This document shows positions 1 to 6,750 of a DNA stretch of 40,966 bases, piece by piece. The notes beneath the pieces are model-generated. The model was not told the DNA's origin and did no database searches. It saw only the letters and a list, made by a program, of their open reading frames with translations. The stretch lies in NCBI GenBank assembly GCA_003222055.1, contig QHUT01000069.1:1-40966 (forward strand), read 5' to 3'. The translations under genes were made by a program, and so were the position numbers. The DNA comes from Gemmatimonadota bacterium. GTDB lineage: Bacteria > Gemmatimonadota > Gemmatimonadetes > Gemmatimonadales > GWC2-71-9. Within the stretch, counting starts at the first letter, position 1. Every line of letters starts with the position of its first letter.

Positions 1-1
1 C

Positions 2-235
2 ACGCCGTACGACCCCGCGCAGTCGTGCGGGCTGGCGAGCGTCTCAGTCGAGGGGCTGGACGTGAACAAGCTCGGCGCCTTCCTTTGGGACAAGCACCGG
101 ATCCTCGTCACGCCGATCGTGCACAAGGAGTTCAGCTGCTTGCGCGTGACACCGAACGTGTACACGACACTCGCGGAGATCGATCGCTTCGCGGACGTGA
201 TGGAAGACGTGCTGCGAAAGGGGCTGCCCGCATGA
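2..235 (+). CDS. class-V aminotransferase, C-terminal fragment
   Basis: This is the last 77 codons of a gene that begins before the window. The reading frame starts at base 2 and ends in TGA at 233-235. The tail contains GLDVNKLGAFLWDKHRILV, then VTPIVHKEF and LRVTPNVYTTLAEIDRF. This is the usual ending of PLP-dependent class-V aminotransferases of the isopenicillin-N-epimerase/cysteine-desulfurase-like group: a small-domain strand, an Arg in LRVTPN that contacts the substrate carboxylate, and a final helix. The catalytic lysine would lie upstream and cannot be seen, so the exact reaction is unknown. The stop overlaps the ATG of the next gene (ATGA), so the two are probably co-transcribed. 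Confidence 0.75.
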   Translation, partial: TPYDPAQSCGLASVSVEGLDVNKLGAFLWDKHRILVTPIVHKEFSCLRVTPNVYTTLAEIDRFADVMEDVLRKGLPA

Positions 236-465
236 ACCGGACGATCGTGTGGATCGTACTCGGTGTGGCGTTGACCGTGGGCGCCTGCGGTGGCGGCCGG
301 TCCGGCAAGGCCGGCACTGCGGCGGGCGATACGCTCACGGAGCGGCAGCGGGACTCGATCCTGGCCGGGTCGCGCATCCCGGGCGCGCGCGGGGTGGGCG
401 CCGCCTTGCGTGCCGCCGATTCCACGAGCGCGAGAGTGCGGGCGTCGGACAGCGTCGCGCAGTGA
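232..465 (+). CDS. small hypothetical lipoprotein
   Basis: A 77-residue protein starting at an ATG that overlaps the preceding stop codon. It opens with a lipoprotein signal: a positively charged start (MNR), a hydrophobic stretch, and the lipobox VGAC with the lipidated Cys at residue 19. The remaining ~58 residues are Gly/Ala/Ser/Arg-rich and polar, with no recognisable domain. It probably sits as a lipid-anchored peptide in the envelope. It overlaps the next gene by GTGA. No function can be assigned. Confidence 0.6.
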   Translation: MNRTIVWIVLGVALTVGACGGGRSGKAGTAAGDTLTERQRDSILAGSRIPGARGVGAALRAADSTSARVRASDSVAQ

Positions 466-929
466 AGCCCGTCGCCTGGGCCGCCGGCCTGTGCGTGCTG
501 GGCGCGTGCGCCCCCTCGAACCCGTGCAGCGCCGGGGCGATGCACCTGCAGACCCGCTACGCGCAACGCTACCTCGGTCACTGGGTGGTGGCCCGGGGCG
601 ACACCCTCACACTGCCCGAGCTGGGCGACCGCTTCAAGTTGACCGACGTGGTTCTGGACAGCACGCGGGTCGTCGCGGACCACGCCTGCCACTTCAGGGG
701 CACGCTCGTCTTCCGAGTGCCGCCCGAAACGCTCCCGGTCACATGGATCGGCTACCCGGAGCAGGCGCTGGTGTACGGGTGGCCCGCCGCGCTCGGGCCG
801 TTCGCCGGCATCGGGGCGACGCGCGTGGGTGACTCGCTCGTGGGAGCGATCCTGTTCGACTCGCGGCTGGGCGTGCAGGTCCGGCCCGGCGCCACGGCGC
901 GATTCGTCGCCGGCCGCGCGCGCCACTGA
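462..929 (+). CDS. hypothetical lipoprotein
   Basis: A 155-residue protein with a GTG start that overlaps the previous stop (GTGA); the longer upstream reading frame is only a shadow of the preceding gene. It has a short signal peptide ending in the lipobox LGAC (Cys16), then a mature part rich in beta-type segments (YLGHWVVARGDTLTLPELG, FKLTDVVLDSTRVV). Cys22 and the Cys in DHACHF could form a disulfide. No family was recognised. The pairing with another tiny lipoprotein suggests a small envelope-associated unit. Confidence 0.6.
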   Translation: MKPVAWAAGLCVLGACAPSNPCSAGAMHLQTRYAQRYLGHWVVARGDTLTLPELGDRFKLTDVVLDSTRVVADHACHFRGTLVFRVPPETLPVTWIGYPEQALVYGWPAALGPFAGIGATRVGDSLVGAILFDSRLGVQVRPGATARFVAGRARH

Positions 930-962
930 GCCAATCGAGTATCTTCTTGCGGAGACCCCGAC

Positions 963-1454
963 ATGCCACTCACCGCCGCCGAGCGCGCCACCCTGATCGA
1001 GCGCTACGCCCGCGGGCCGGCGCTCCTCACCGCCGCGCTCGCCAAGGTCCCGCGCGACGCCCTCAAATGGAAGCCCGGGCCCGATCGCTGGTCCGCGCAC
1101 GAAATCGTGGTCCACTGCGCCGACAGCGAGACGAATGCCCACATGCGGCTGCGCTATCTGCTCGCGGAGCCCGAGCCGCTGATCGTCGGATACGACCAAG
1201 ACGTGTGGGCGAAGCGCTTCGATTACCACGCGCATCCCATCGACGCGGCGCTGGCCACCGTGAAGGCCGTGCGGGCCAACACCGTGCCGCTGCTCGAGCG
1301 CGCGACCGAGCAAGACTGGCGCCGGGTGGGACGGCACACGGAGTCGGGCCCGTACAGCGCGGAGGACTGGCTCGCGGTCTACGCCGAGCATCTGGAGAAG
1401 CACTCGCGCCAGATCGCGCGCAACGTCGAGGCCTGGGGAGCGAAGGGGCGATGA
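963..1454 (+). CDS. DinB-like metal-binding four-helix protein
   Basis: A 163-residue cytoplasmic protein of the DinB/DinB_2 superfamily (the DinB/YfiT-type four-helix bundle). Visible family marks are an early WSAHEIVVHCADSE segment followed by the long helices, and a C-terminal EHLEKH. The likely metal triad is His51, His143 and His147. Family members include thiol-dependent transferases and damage-induced proteins, so the reaction cannot be read from sequence. The length is normal. The stop overlaps the start of the following membrane protein gene (ATGA). Confidence 0.8.
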   Translation: MPLTAAERATLIERYARGPALLTAALAKVPRDALKWKPGPDRWSAHEIVVHCADSETNAHMRLRYLLAEPEPLIVGYDQDVWAKRFDYHAHPIDAALATVKAVRANTVPLLERATEQDWRRVGRHTESGPYSAEDWLAVYAEHLEKHSRQIARNVEAWGAKGR

Positions 1455-1846
1455 AGGGCTTCTTGTTCCGCCTCGTCATCACGGCCCTGGGCCTGTGGGT
1501 CGCGGAGACCATCATCCCCGGGATCCACATCGACCGCTGGGACCACCTGGTCGTGGCCGCGCTGCTGCTCGGCATCGTGAACGCGGTGATCCGCCCGGTC
1601 ATCCTCATCCTCACGCTGCCGCTGACGGTGCTCACGCTGGGACTGTTCATTTTCATCGTGAACGGGATCTCGTTCTACCTCGTCGCCTGGCTCGTGCCGG
1701 GATTTTCGGTGAGCGGGCTCGGCGCTGCCGTGCTCGGCTCGATCGTGGTGGGGGTCACCGGGTGGTTCGCCTCGGCGTTCGTCGGCGGATCGGGCAAGAT
1801 CGAGCGCTATCGTCGCATCGAGGTCACCGGGCGCCGCCTCGACTGA
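1451..1846 (+). CDS. phage holin family 4-type integral membrane protein
   Basis: A 131-residue protein of the widespread Phage_holin_4_2 (YvlD-like) membrane family. It has four hydrophobic segments with characteristic motifs: a first helix ending in AETIIPGIHID, then GIVNAVIRPVILILTLPLTVLTLGLF, FIVNGISFYLVAWLVPGF, and a final Gly-rich helix. The name is historical; most chromosomal copies are not lysis genes, and nothing phage-like surrounds it. The ATG overlaps the DinB-like gene's stop by 4 bp, and its own stop overlaps a tiny ORF. Confidence 0.85.
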   Translation: MKGFLFRLVITALGLWVAETIIPGIHIDRWDHLVVAALLLGIVNAVIRPVILILTLPLTVLTLGLFIFIVNGISFYLVAWLVPGFSVSGLGAAVLGSIVVGVTGWFASAFVGGSGKIERYRRIEVTGRRLD

Positions 1847-1932
1847 TGGACCGCGTGTTCGCCACCCTCGGCGCGGTGTCGGCGTTCGTCGCCGGCTGGG
1901 CGAGCCTAGCCCTGGGGATATGGCGGAGGTAA
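1846..1932 (+). pseudogene. internally deleted DUF423-like membrane protein remnant (28 codons)
   Basis: A 28-codon ORF whose ATG overlaps the preceding stop (TGATG). The first half, MDRVFATLGAVSAFVA, looks like the N-terminus of DUF423 (YgdD-type) membrane proteins. The second half, FVAGWASLALGIWRR, looks like the very C-terminus of the same family, where an F-L-A-G-W-A-like motif precedes the stop. The ~90 residues normally between them are absent. This suggests an in-frame internal deletion, possibly through the similar short motifs at both ends. The family link rests on memory of typical sequences. The next gene starts inside this ORF. It could be a non-functional leftover or a single-helix peptide. 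Confidence 0.4.
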
Positions 1933-3068
1933 CGCCTCGGGCGTGGCGCGTGCTGCTCGCGCTCGGCGGCGTGTACGCTGCGGTCGATGCGTTCATCGGG
2001 GTCCATTCGGGCGGCGATTTAGCGTTCCACCTGCGCCTGTCCGAACGCCTGCTGCACGGGCAACCATTATACGCCGACTTCGACGGCTCAATCGGTCTTC
2101 CATGGCCACCGTTTGCGATCGTTGCGCTGACGCCCTTCGCTTTGCTCGCCCGCATCAGTTTGCCGCTCGCCAAGTGCGTATGGGCGATCGGGAACGTGGC
2201 CCTGTTCGGCTGGTGCCTGGTTCGCGGTTACCGTCACGTCGGCCGCTGGACCCCCATCGTGCTGGCCGTCGCGGCGATCGCCCAACCGCTCCAGAGCAAC
2301 TTCCAACACCTGAACATCAATCTCGTGCTGCTGGCATTGGTCGTCCTGGCCATCACCGATCTCGAGCAGCGGCGGGACACGCGCGCGGCGTGGTGGATTG
2401 GTGTCGCGACCGCGCTCAAGGGCTACCCCGGAGCCATCTTCTTGTATTTCCTCGTCCGCGCCCGGTGGCGACCGTTGGCCGCAGGTGTTGCCGCCGCGAT
2501 CGGCCTCACGCTCCTCGTCGTGCTGCCCACGGGTCTCGCCGGGGCGACGACCGTCTCCGACTACGCGCACCTCGCACTGACGGCCAAGAGCACGCAGGCG
2601 CTCACGGGGCAGTCGATCGGTGGGCTGGTGGCGCGCTTGGGTGGTAGCCTCACGACAGCCGTGGTGCTGGATGCGCTCGCGGTGGTCGCGGTCACCACCG
2701 TGTTGTGGCGCGGCCCGGCGTCTGCCGAGCCGATGTACCAGGTCGGCATCACCGCCGTGCTCGCAGTGCTGCTCGCTCCGCTCGACCGACTCCACTACTA
2801 CGTCCTCGCCTTACCAGCGTGGATCGTCACCTTCAGAGCGCCGTCGCCGGCGCGCGGGCGCGGAGTCTGGTTCGCTGCACTCACCGTGGCGGCATTGCTC
2901 ACCTCCGGAATGCTGAGCCACATCCATAGCCCGTTGCCCACGATTCTCGCAGTCGTCCGCCAAAACACGTACAACTTCGGCGCGGTGATGCTCCTGATCG
3001 TCCTGTTAGCCCGTCACACGACGCTCTCCCAGTCACCCGACCCTCCTCCGGTGCCTCGACCCATATGA
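1920..3068 (+). CDS. GT87/DUF2029-like polytopic membrane glycosyltransferase
   Basis: A 382-residue integral membrane protein with about nine or ten hydrophobic helices. The N-terminal segment after helix 1 has GGDLAFHLRLSERLLHGQPLY followed by a PWPPF motif. This matches the DUF2029/GT87 arrangement, in which an Asp in the first periplasmic loop (here Asp33) is the presumed catalytic base for transfer from a polyprenyl-phosphate sugar. The tail is Pro-rich. The ATG lies inside the preceding DUF423-like remnant, with GGGG a few bases upstream. The stop overlaps the next start (ATGA region at 3065). The sugar and acceptor are unknown. Confidence 0.75.
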   Translation: MAEVTPRAWRVLLALGGVYAAVDAFIGVHSGGDLAFHLRLSERLLHGQPLYADFDGSIGLPWPPFAIVALTPFALLARISLPLAKCVWAIGNVALFGWCLVRGYRHVGRWTPIVLAVAAIAQPLQSNFQHLNINLVLLALVVLAITDLEQRRDTRAAWWIGVATALKGYPGAIFLYFLVRARWRPLAAGVAAAIGLTLLVVLPTGLAGATTVSDYAHLALTAKSTQALTGQSIGGLVARLGGSLTTAVVLDALAVVAVTTVLWRGPASAEPMYQVGITAVLAVLLAPLDRLHYYVLALPAWIVTFRAPSPARGRGVWFAALTVAALLTSGMLSHIHSPLPTILAVVRQNTYNFGAVMLLIVLLARHTTLSQSPDPPPVPRPI

Positions 3069-4426
3069 TCTTCGCCGCATTCGCGCTCTCGACGCTGCTC
3101 GTACAGGCGCCCGGCCCCGTGCCTGTCCTCACGCTGTCGCCCAACCGCCCACTGGGCACGCTGCGCGAACAGGCCGCCGTCGAGCAGGAGTGGCTGCGCT
3201 ATCGGCTCGACTCGGTGCTCCCGCGGCTGATGCGGCAGTATCACGTGGCCATGTGGGTGGTGCCCATGCGGGAATACAACGAAGACCCCGTTTTCTGGTC
3301 GCTCGTGTCGGCTACGACGTTCTTCGCGCGGCGCCGCACGATCTACGTGTTCTACGATCGCGGACCCGAGCGCGGGGTCGAGCGGCTCGCCCTCGGGGGC
3401 ACCTCCCAAGGCGGCGTGTACGACGCATACCACGCCAAGGAGGCCATCGACCCCTCGATCGGCCGCCGGCCCGAACTGGTGGGCCAGGCACAATGGGACC
3501 TGCTGCGTAGCGTGATCGAGGAGCGCAACCCGCCGACCATCGCCGTCGATATCTCCCACGCGCATGCCTTCTCGGACGGGCTGTCCGCCGGCGAATGGGA
3601 GCAGCTCGAGGCCGTGCTGCCGGCGCCGTACCGCGGCCGCATCGTGCGCGCCGAGCGCCTGCCGCTCGAGTATCAGGAGATTCGCGCGCCCGGAATGCTG
3701 CCCGCCTACCGGCGCCTCATGGAGGTCGTCTGGGGAGTCATCGACACGGCGTTCTCGAATCGGGTGATTACTCCCGGACGGTCTACGACGGACGACGTTG
3801 CCTGGTGGATGCGCCAGCGCGTCAACGACCTCGGCTTCGGCACCTGGTTTCACACCGACGTGGACGTGCAGCGGCGCGGCCGCGATCTGTCCGACTCGGG
3901 TGCGGTGGTGATACAGCGAGGGGACGTGCTGCACTGCGACTTCGGCATCACGGCGCTGGGCCTGAACACCGACACGCAGCACATGGGCTACGTGCTGCGA
4001 CGGGGGGAGAACGACGTGCCCGAGGGTCTCAAACGGGCGCTCGCAAACTCGAACCAGCTGCAGGACATCCTCCTCGCCGAGATGCGGCCCGGGCGTACCG
4101 GCAACGACGTGCTCGCGGCCGCGCTGGCGCAGATGCGCGCCGCGGGGATCAATGGGACGATCTACACGCACCCCATCGGGGACCGCGGTCACGGCGCGGG
4201 GCCGCTGATCGGGCTGTGGGACCACCAGGAGGGCGTTCCGGAGCGCGGTGACGTCCCGCTGGTGCCGAACAGCTGGTTCTCGATCGAGCTGCAGGCCACC
4301 ACCCCGGTCCCCGAGTGGGACAGCCAGGGGGTCCGCTCGGCCCAGGAAGAGGACGCGGAGCTCGGCGCCGACGGCCGCATGCACTGGATCCTGCGGCGCC
4401 AGACCGAGTTCCACATCGTGCGATAA
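3065..4426 (+). CDS. secreted M24 family metallopeptidase (Xaa-Pro aminopeptidase-like)
   Basis: A 453-residue protein with a short N-terminal hydrophobic signal (MIFAAFALSTLLVQAPG). Residues ~40-200 form a creatinase-N-type domain. Residues ~205-453 form the pita-bread metallopeptidase fold. The five expected metal ligands can be placed at Asp292 (in HCDFGI), Asp303 (NTDTQH), His376 (GHGAGP), Glu408 (FSIELQ) and a Glu in EEDAEL near residue 429, so the site looks intact. The family hydrolyses N-terminal X-Pro bonds or related amides. The protein probably acts in the periplasm. It overlaps the upstream glycosyltransferase gene by 4 bp. Confidence 0.88.
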   Translation: MIFAAFALSTLLVQAPGPVPVLTLSPNRPLGTLREQAAVEQEWLRYRLDSVLPRLMRQYHVAMWVVPMREYNEDPVFWSLVSATTFFARRRTIYVFYDRGPERGVERLALGGTSQGGVYDAYHAKEAIDPSIGRRPELVGQAQWDLLRSVIEERNPPTIAVDISHAHAFSDGLSAGEWEQLEAVLPAPYRGRIVRAERLPLEYQEIRAPGMLPAYRRLMEVVWGVIDTAFSNRVITPGRSTTDDVAWWMRQRVNDLGFGTWFHTDVDVQRRGRDLSDSGAVVIQRGDVLHCDFGITALGLNTDTQHMGYVLRRGENDVPEGLKRALANSNQLQDILLAEMRPGRTGNDVLAAALAQMRAAGINGTIYTHPIGDRGHGAGPLIGLWDHQEGVPERGDVPLVPNSWFSIELQATTPVPEWDSQGVRSAQEEDAELGADGRMHWILRRQTEFHIVR

Positions 4427-4454
4427 GGGAAGGGGGATGGGGGAAGAGGGACGT
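4427..4454 (+). repeat. G-rich word element, copy 1
   Basis: The whole intergenic gap after the M24 peptidase is a purine-rich string made of iterated GGGGGA/GGGAAG words, ending in GAGGGACG. A closely similar string (GGGGGACGGGGG then AGAGGGACGGG) lies at 5501-5534, at the other end of the next gene. The element supplies the Shine-Dalgarno sequence for the GTG at 4455. It also creates a competing ATG at 4437. Confidence 0.6.
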
Positions 4455-5567
4455 GTGAAGGCATACGACTTGGAGACGCCGGCGCTGCTGCTGCACCTCG
4501 ATGTCGTGGAGCGTAATCTCGCGCACATGGCGGCGCGTGCCCGGCAGCTCGGCGTCGCCCTGCGGCCGCACGCGAAGACCCACAAGTGCGTCGAGCTGGG
4601 GAAGCTGCAGCTCCAACACGGTGCGCGGGGGCTCACCGTGGCCACGCTCGTGGAGGCAGAAGTGTTCGCCCGTGCCGGCGTCACGGACCTCACCTGGGCA
4701 TTTCCGATCGATCCGGGCCACGTCGCCCACGCGCGTCGCATCGTGCAGCAGACCGGAGCGACGCTGCGCGTCGTGGTCGACGACCTCGGTGCGGCCCAGG
4801 CGCTCGCCGGCTCGGGGCTGCACGTGTGGCTCAAGGTGGATTGCGGCTATCACCGCGCCGGCGTGGAGCCGGCGTCGAACTACGCCGTCGCCGTGGCCCG
4901 CGAGCTCGCCCGGGAGCAGGGGCTCGCGTTCGACGGGATCCTGAGCCACTCCGGTCATGCCTACCGCACGCAGAGCAAAGCGGAAGCGGCCGCCGTCGCC
5001 GAGAGCGAGCGCGGCGTCATGGTGGGGTTCGCCGGGCGGCTCCGCAAGGAGGGCATCGCGATCCGCGAAGTGAGTGTCGGCTCGACGCCGGCGATGGCGG
5101 CGGCCACCGATCTTCAGGGCATCACCGAGGCGCGACCGGGCAACTACGTGTTCTACGACCGGACGATGGTGCTGATCGGGTGCTGCGAGCCAGCCGACGT
5201 GGGCGTCAGTGTGCTCGCGACAGTCGTGTCGCACCAGCCGGGAGCGTCACACTTCGTGGTCGACGCTGGAGCGCTCGAGCTGTCCAAGGACGCGGGGCCC
5301 GCGCACGTGGGGCCTCAGGCGATGGGCGCGGTGAAGGACGCTCCGGACCTGACCGTGGCGACCCTGTCGCAGGAGCACGGCCTGATCCGCGCCGCCTCGG
5401 GCGCGACGCTCGACGGTCGCTTCAAGGTCGGCGACAAGATCCAGATCATTCCCAACCATTCCTGTCTCACGGTCGCGCACTTCGACGCTTATCACGTCAT
5501 ACGGGGGACGGGGGACGGGGGAGAGGGACGGGTGGTGGACTCGTGGAAGATCGAGCGCGGCCGATGA
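4455..5567 (+). CDS. PLP-dependent D-amino-acid enzyme (D-threonine aldolase / D-serine dehydratase-like)
   Basis: A 370-residue fold-type III PLP enzyme: an N-terminal alanine-racemase-type TIM barrel plus a C-terminal beta domain. Lys41 in RPHAKTHK is the Schiff-base lysine. The zinc-site motif near the C-terminus is PNHSC (His335, Cys337). His-x-Cys is the arrangement of eukaryotic-type D-serine dehydratase, whereas classical D-threonine aldolases have His-x-Asp, so D-serine dehydratase-like chemistry is at least as likely. I prefer GTG 4455, where the conserved sequence begins after GAGGGA; an ATG at 4437 lies within a repeat element. A G-rich word element encodes residues ~351-359 (GTGDGGEGR) in the C-terminal tail. 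The stop overlaps the next ATG. Confidence 0.85.
   Translation: MKAYDLETPALLLHLDVVERNLAHMAARARQLGVALRPHAKTHKCVELGKLQLQHGARGLTVATLVEAEVFARAGVTDLTWAFPIDPGHVAHARRIVQQTGATLRVVVDDLGAAQALAGSGLHVWLKVDCGYHRAGVEPASNYAVAVARELAREQGLAFDGILSHSGHAYRTQSKAEAAAVAESERGVMVGFAGRLRKEGIAIREVSVGSTPAMAAATDLQGITEARPGNYVFYDRTMVLIGCCEPADVGVSVLATVVSHQPGASHFVVDAGALELSKDAGPAHVGPQAMGAVKDAPDLTVATLSQEHGLIRAASGATLDGRFKVGDKIQIIPNHSCLTVAHFDAYHVIRGTGDGGEGRVVDSWKIERGR
5501..5534 (+). repeat. G-rich word element, copy 2 (inside a coding region)
   Basis: Three ACGGGGG words in tandem followed by AGAGGGACGGG. It is read in frame as Gly/Asp/Arg residues near the C-terminus of the D-amino-acid enzyme, after the conserved AHFDAYHVI segment. 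It resembles the string at 4427-4454, so the two copies bracket this gene. Confidence 0.65.
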
Positions 5568-5968
5568 GCGCCCCGCCCCAGGCCGTCACGGCGCTCGCCT
5601 GGGCGGTGGCGGGGCCGCCCCTCCTGATCTACGGTGCCACGCGCATCCGCCGCGGCCAGATCGGCCTGCATGTGACCCTCATGAGTGTGAGCGCGGTCAT
5701 CGAGATCGCCGTCGTGGTGGGATTCTCTTTCCTCATGGTTCCCAGTCCCCGTCGCCCGGCCCTCGTCGCGCTGCCGTTTTTCAAGATCCATCTCGCATTC
5801 GCCGTCACGGCGCTCGCCGGGCTGGCGTGGCAGCTCACGAGCCGCGCCGTGGCGCGCCTGCGGCCGCTGCATCGACACACCGGTCCGTACGTCGTGCTCG
5901 CCTGGTGCCTGGCGCTCCTCACGGGGATCTACAATTACATCTTTCTCTACGTGATGGGCTCTCCATGA
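5564..5968 (+). CDS. DUF420-like four-helix membrane protein
   Basis: A 134-residue protein with four predicted transmembrane helices (roughly residues 10-25, 35-58, 68-88 and 105-128). Conserved His residues lie at helix ends: GLHVTLM, FKIHLAF and PLHRHTGPYV. This helix and His pattern resembles the small DUF420/CtaM-like membrane family, which is linked to respiratory oxidase maturation. The match is by pattern only. The ATG overlaps the upstream stop, and the 3' end overlaps the following gene. Confidence 0.6.
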   Translation: MSAPPQAVTALAWAVAGPPLLIYGATRIRRGQIGLHVTLMSVSAVIEIAVVVGFSFLMVPSPRRPALVALPFFKIHLAFAVTALAGLAWQLTSRAVARLRPLHRHTGPYVVLAWCLALLTGIYNYIFLYVMGSP

Positions 5969-6261
5969 AGACCCTTCTCCGACACCTGGTGCTGTGCTCC
6001 CTCCCCCTCCTGTTCGCGGCAGGCTCGGGCTACTACTTCACGACGATCCAGGGGTCCTGTGGCGCGATGGTCGGCGCGCTGTTCTCGGGCAAGTGCGCAG
6101 GGCGGCAGCGCCAATACCTCGCGCGGTTTCAGCTCGGCGGTGGGGCGGCCGGGACCGTGATCGCGGCGACCGTGGGCGCGTGGCTGGAACATCGTCGCCG
6201 CCGCGCCGTACAACGAGCAACCGCCGAACAACCAACAACTCCAGTGGGAGAGCCGTCATGA
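5965..6261 (+). CDS. hypothetical small membrane protein
   Basis: A 98-residue protein starting at the ATG that overlaps the preceding gene. Two hydrophobic helices (residues ~5-24 and ~57-73) flank a loop with two Cys (SCGAMVGALFSGKCAGR), which could be disulfide-bonded or bind a ligand. The tail is basic (EHRRRR). The final ~20 residues are encoded by a CAAC/GAACAACC-rich string that looks like an appended word element. The stop overlaps the next ATG. No family was recognised. Confidence 0.55.
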   Translation: MKTLLRHLVLCSLPLLFAAGSGYYFTTIQGSCGAMVGALFSGKCAGRQRQYLARFQLGGGAAGTVIAATVGAWLEHRRRRAVQRATAEQPTTPVGEPS

Positions 6262-6695
6262 CGCGCATCGCTTCGATCATCACGCTGGCGCTGCTCGCCG
6301 CCCGTGGCCTCGCGGCACAAGACACGACCAAAGCCGCGGCGCCCGCCCCAGCGGCCGCGCCTGCCACCGCTGCTGCCGTGGACGTCGCCGAGGCCGTGGT
6401 CGCCAAATCGGTCGTGGATCGGCAGCCGCAGGACACGGGCACCACGTTCCCCGTCGATGTCGGTCAAGTCGTCTGCTGGACCAAGGTGTCGGGAGCGGAG
6501 GGCGCGAGCATTCACCACGTGTGGTTCCATGGGGACACCCAGGTGGGTGACGTGGAGCTGCAGGTAGGCGGGTCGCCGTGGCGCACGTGGAGCAAGAAGA
6601 CCGTGCCGCCCGACTGGACGGGGGCGTGGCACGTCGAAGTGCGTGATGCCGCGGGCACGGTGCTGAAGCGACTCGATTTTACGGTAGGACAGTGA
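6258..6695 (+). CDS. secreted DUF2914 domain protein
   Basis: A 145-residue protein with a clear signal peptide (MTRIASIITLALLAARGLA, cleavage near AAQ-D). An Ala/Pro-rich linker (~residues 25-45) leads to a compact beta domain with VGQVVCWTKVSGAEG, HHVWFHGDTQV, WRTWSKKTVPPDWTGAWHVEVRD and a final LDFTV. These are hallmarks of DUF2914, a small beta-sandwich often found at the end of exported proteins and thought to bind ligand or polysaccharide. It is the last gene of this plus-strand run and is followed by a hairpin shared with the convergent gene. Confidence 0.8.
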   Translation: MTRIASIITLALLAARGLAAQDTTKAAAPAPAAAPATAAAVDVAEAVVAKSVVDRQPQDTGTTFPVDVGQVVCWTKVSGAEGASIHHVWFHGDTQVGDVELQVGGSPWRTWSKKTVPPDWTGAWHVEVRDAAGTVLKRLDFTVGQ

Positions 6696-6704
6696 CAGTT
6701 GCAT

Positions 6705-6750
6705 GACGCTACGACGCCACGTTACAGGTACAACCTAGCGTCGTAGCGTC
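6705..6750. terminator. hairpin between convergent genes made of iterated ACGCTACG words
   Basis: A perfect 13-bp inverted repeat, GACGCTACGACGC at 6705-6717 and its complement at 6738-6750, with a 20-base loop. It lies just after the DUF2914 stop. The right arm encodes the last codons of the DUF4384 gene, so it could act as a terminator in both directions. There is no strong T-run on either side, so intrinsic termination is uncertain. The arms are built from a repeating CTACGACG word. Confidence 0.6.

Noticed and set aside
1451-1846. Prophage remnant suggested by the holin-like protein
   Set aside because: This family is a common chromosomal membrane protein, and no other phage gene lies nearby.
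4437-4454. ATG 4437 as the start of the D-amino-acid enzyme
   Set aside because: Possible, but it lies in the G-rich repeat and adds only MGEEGR; GTG 4455 has GAGGGA just upstream and begins where the family's sequence begins. Kept as an alternative.
3014-4834. 606-codon open frame on the minus strand
   Set aside because: It is antisense to the M24 peptidase, whose metal ligands are all in place; the antisense product is His/Arg/Pro-rich with no motif. Open antisense frames are expected at this GC content.
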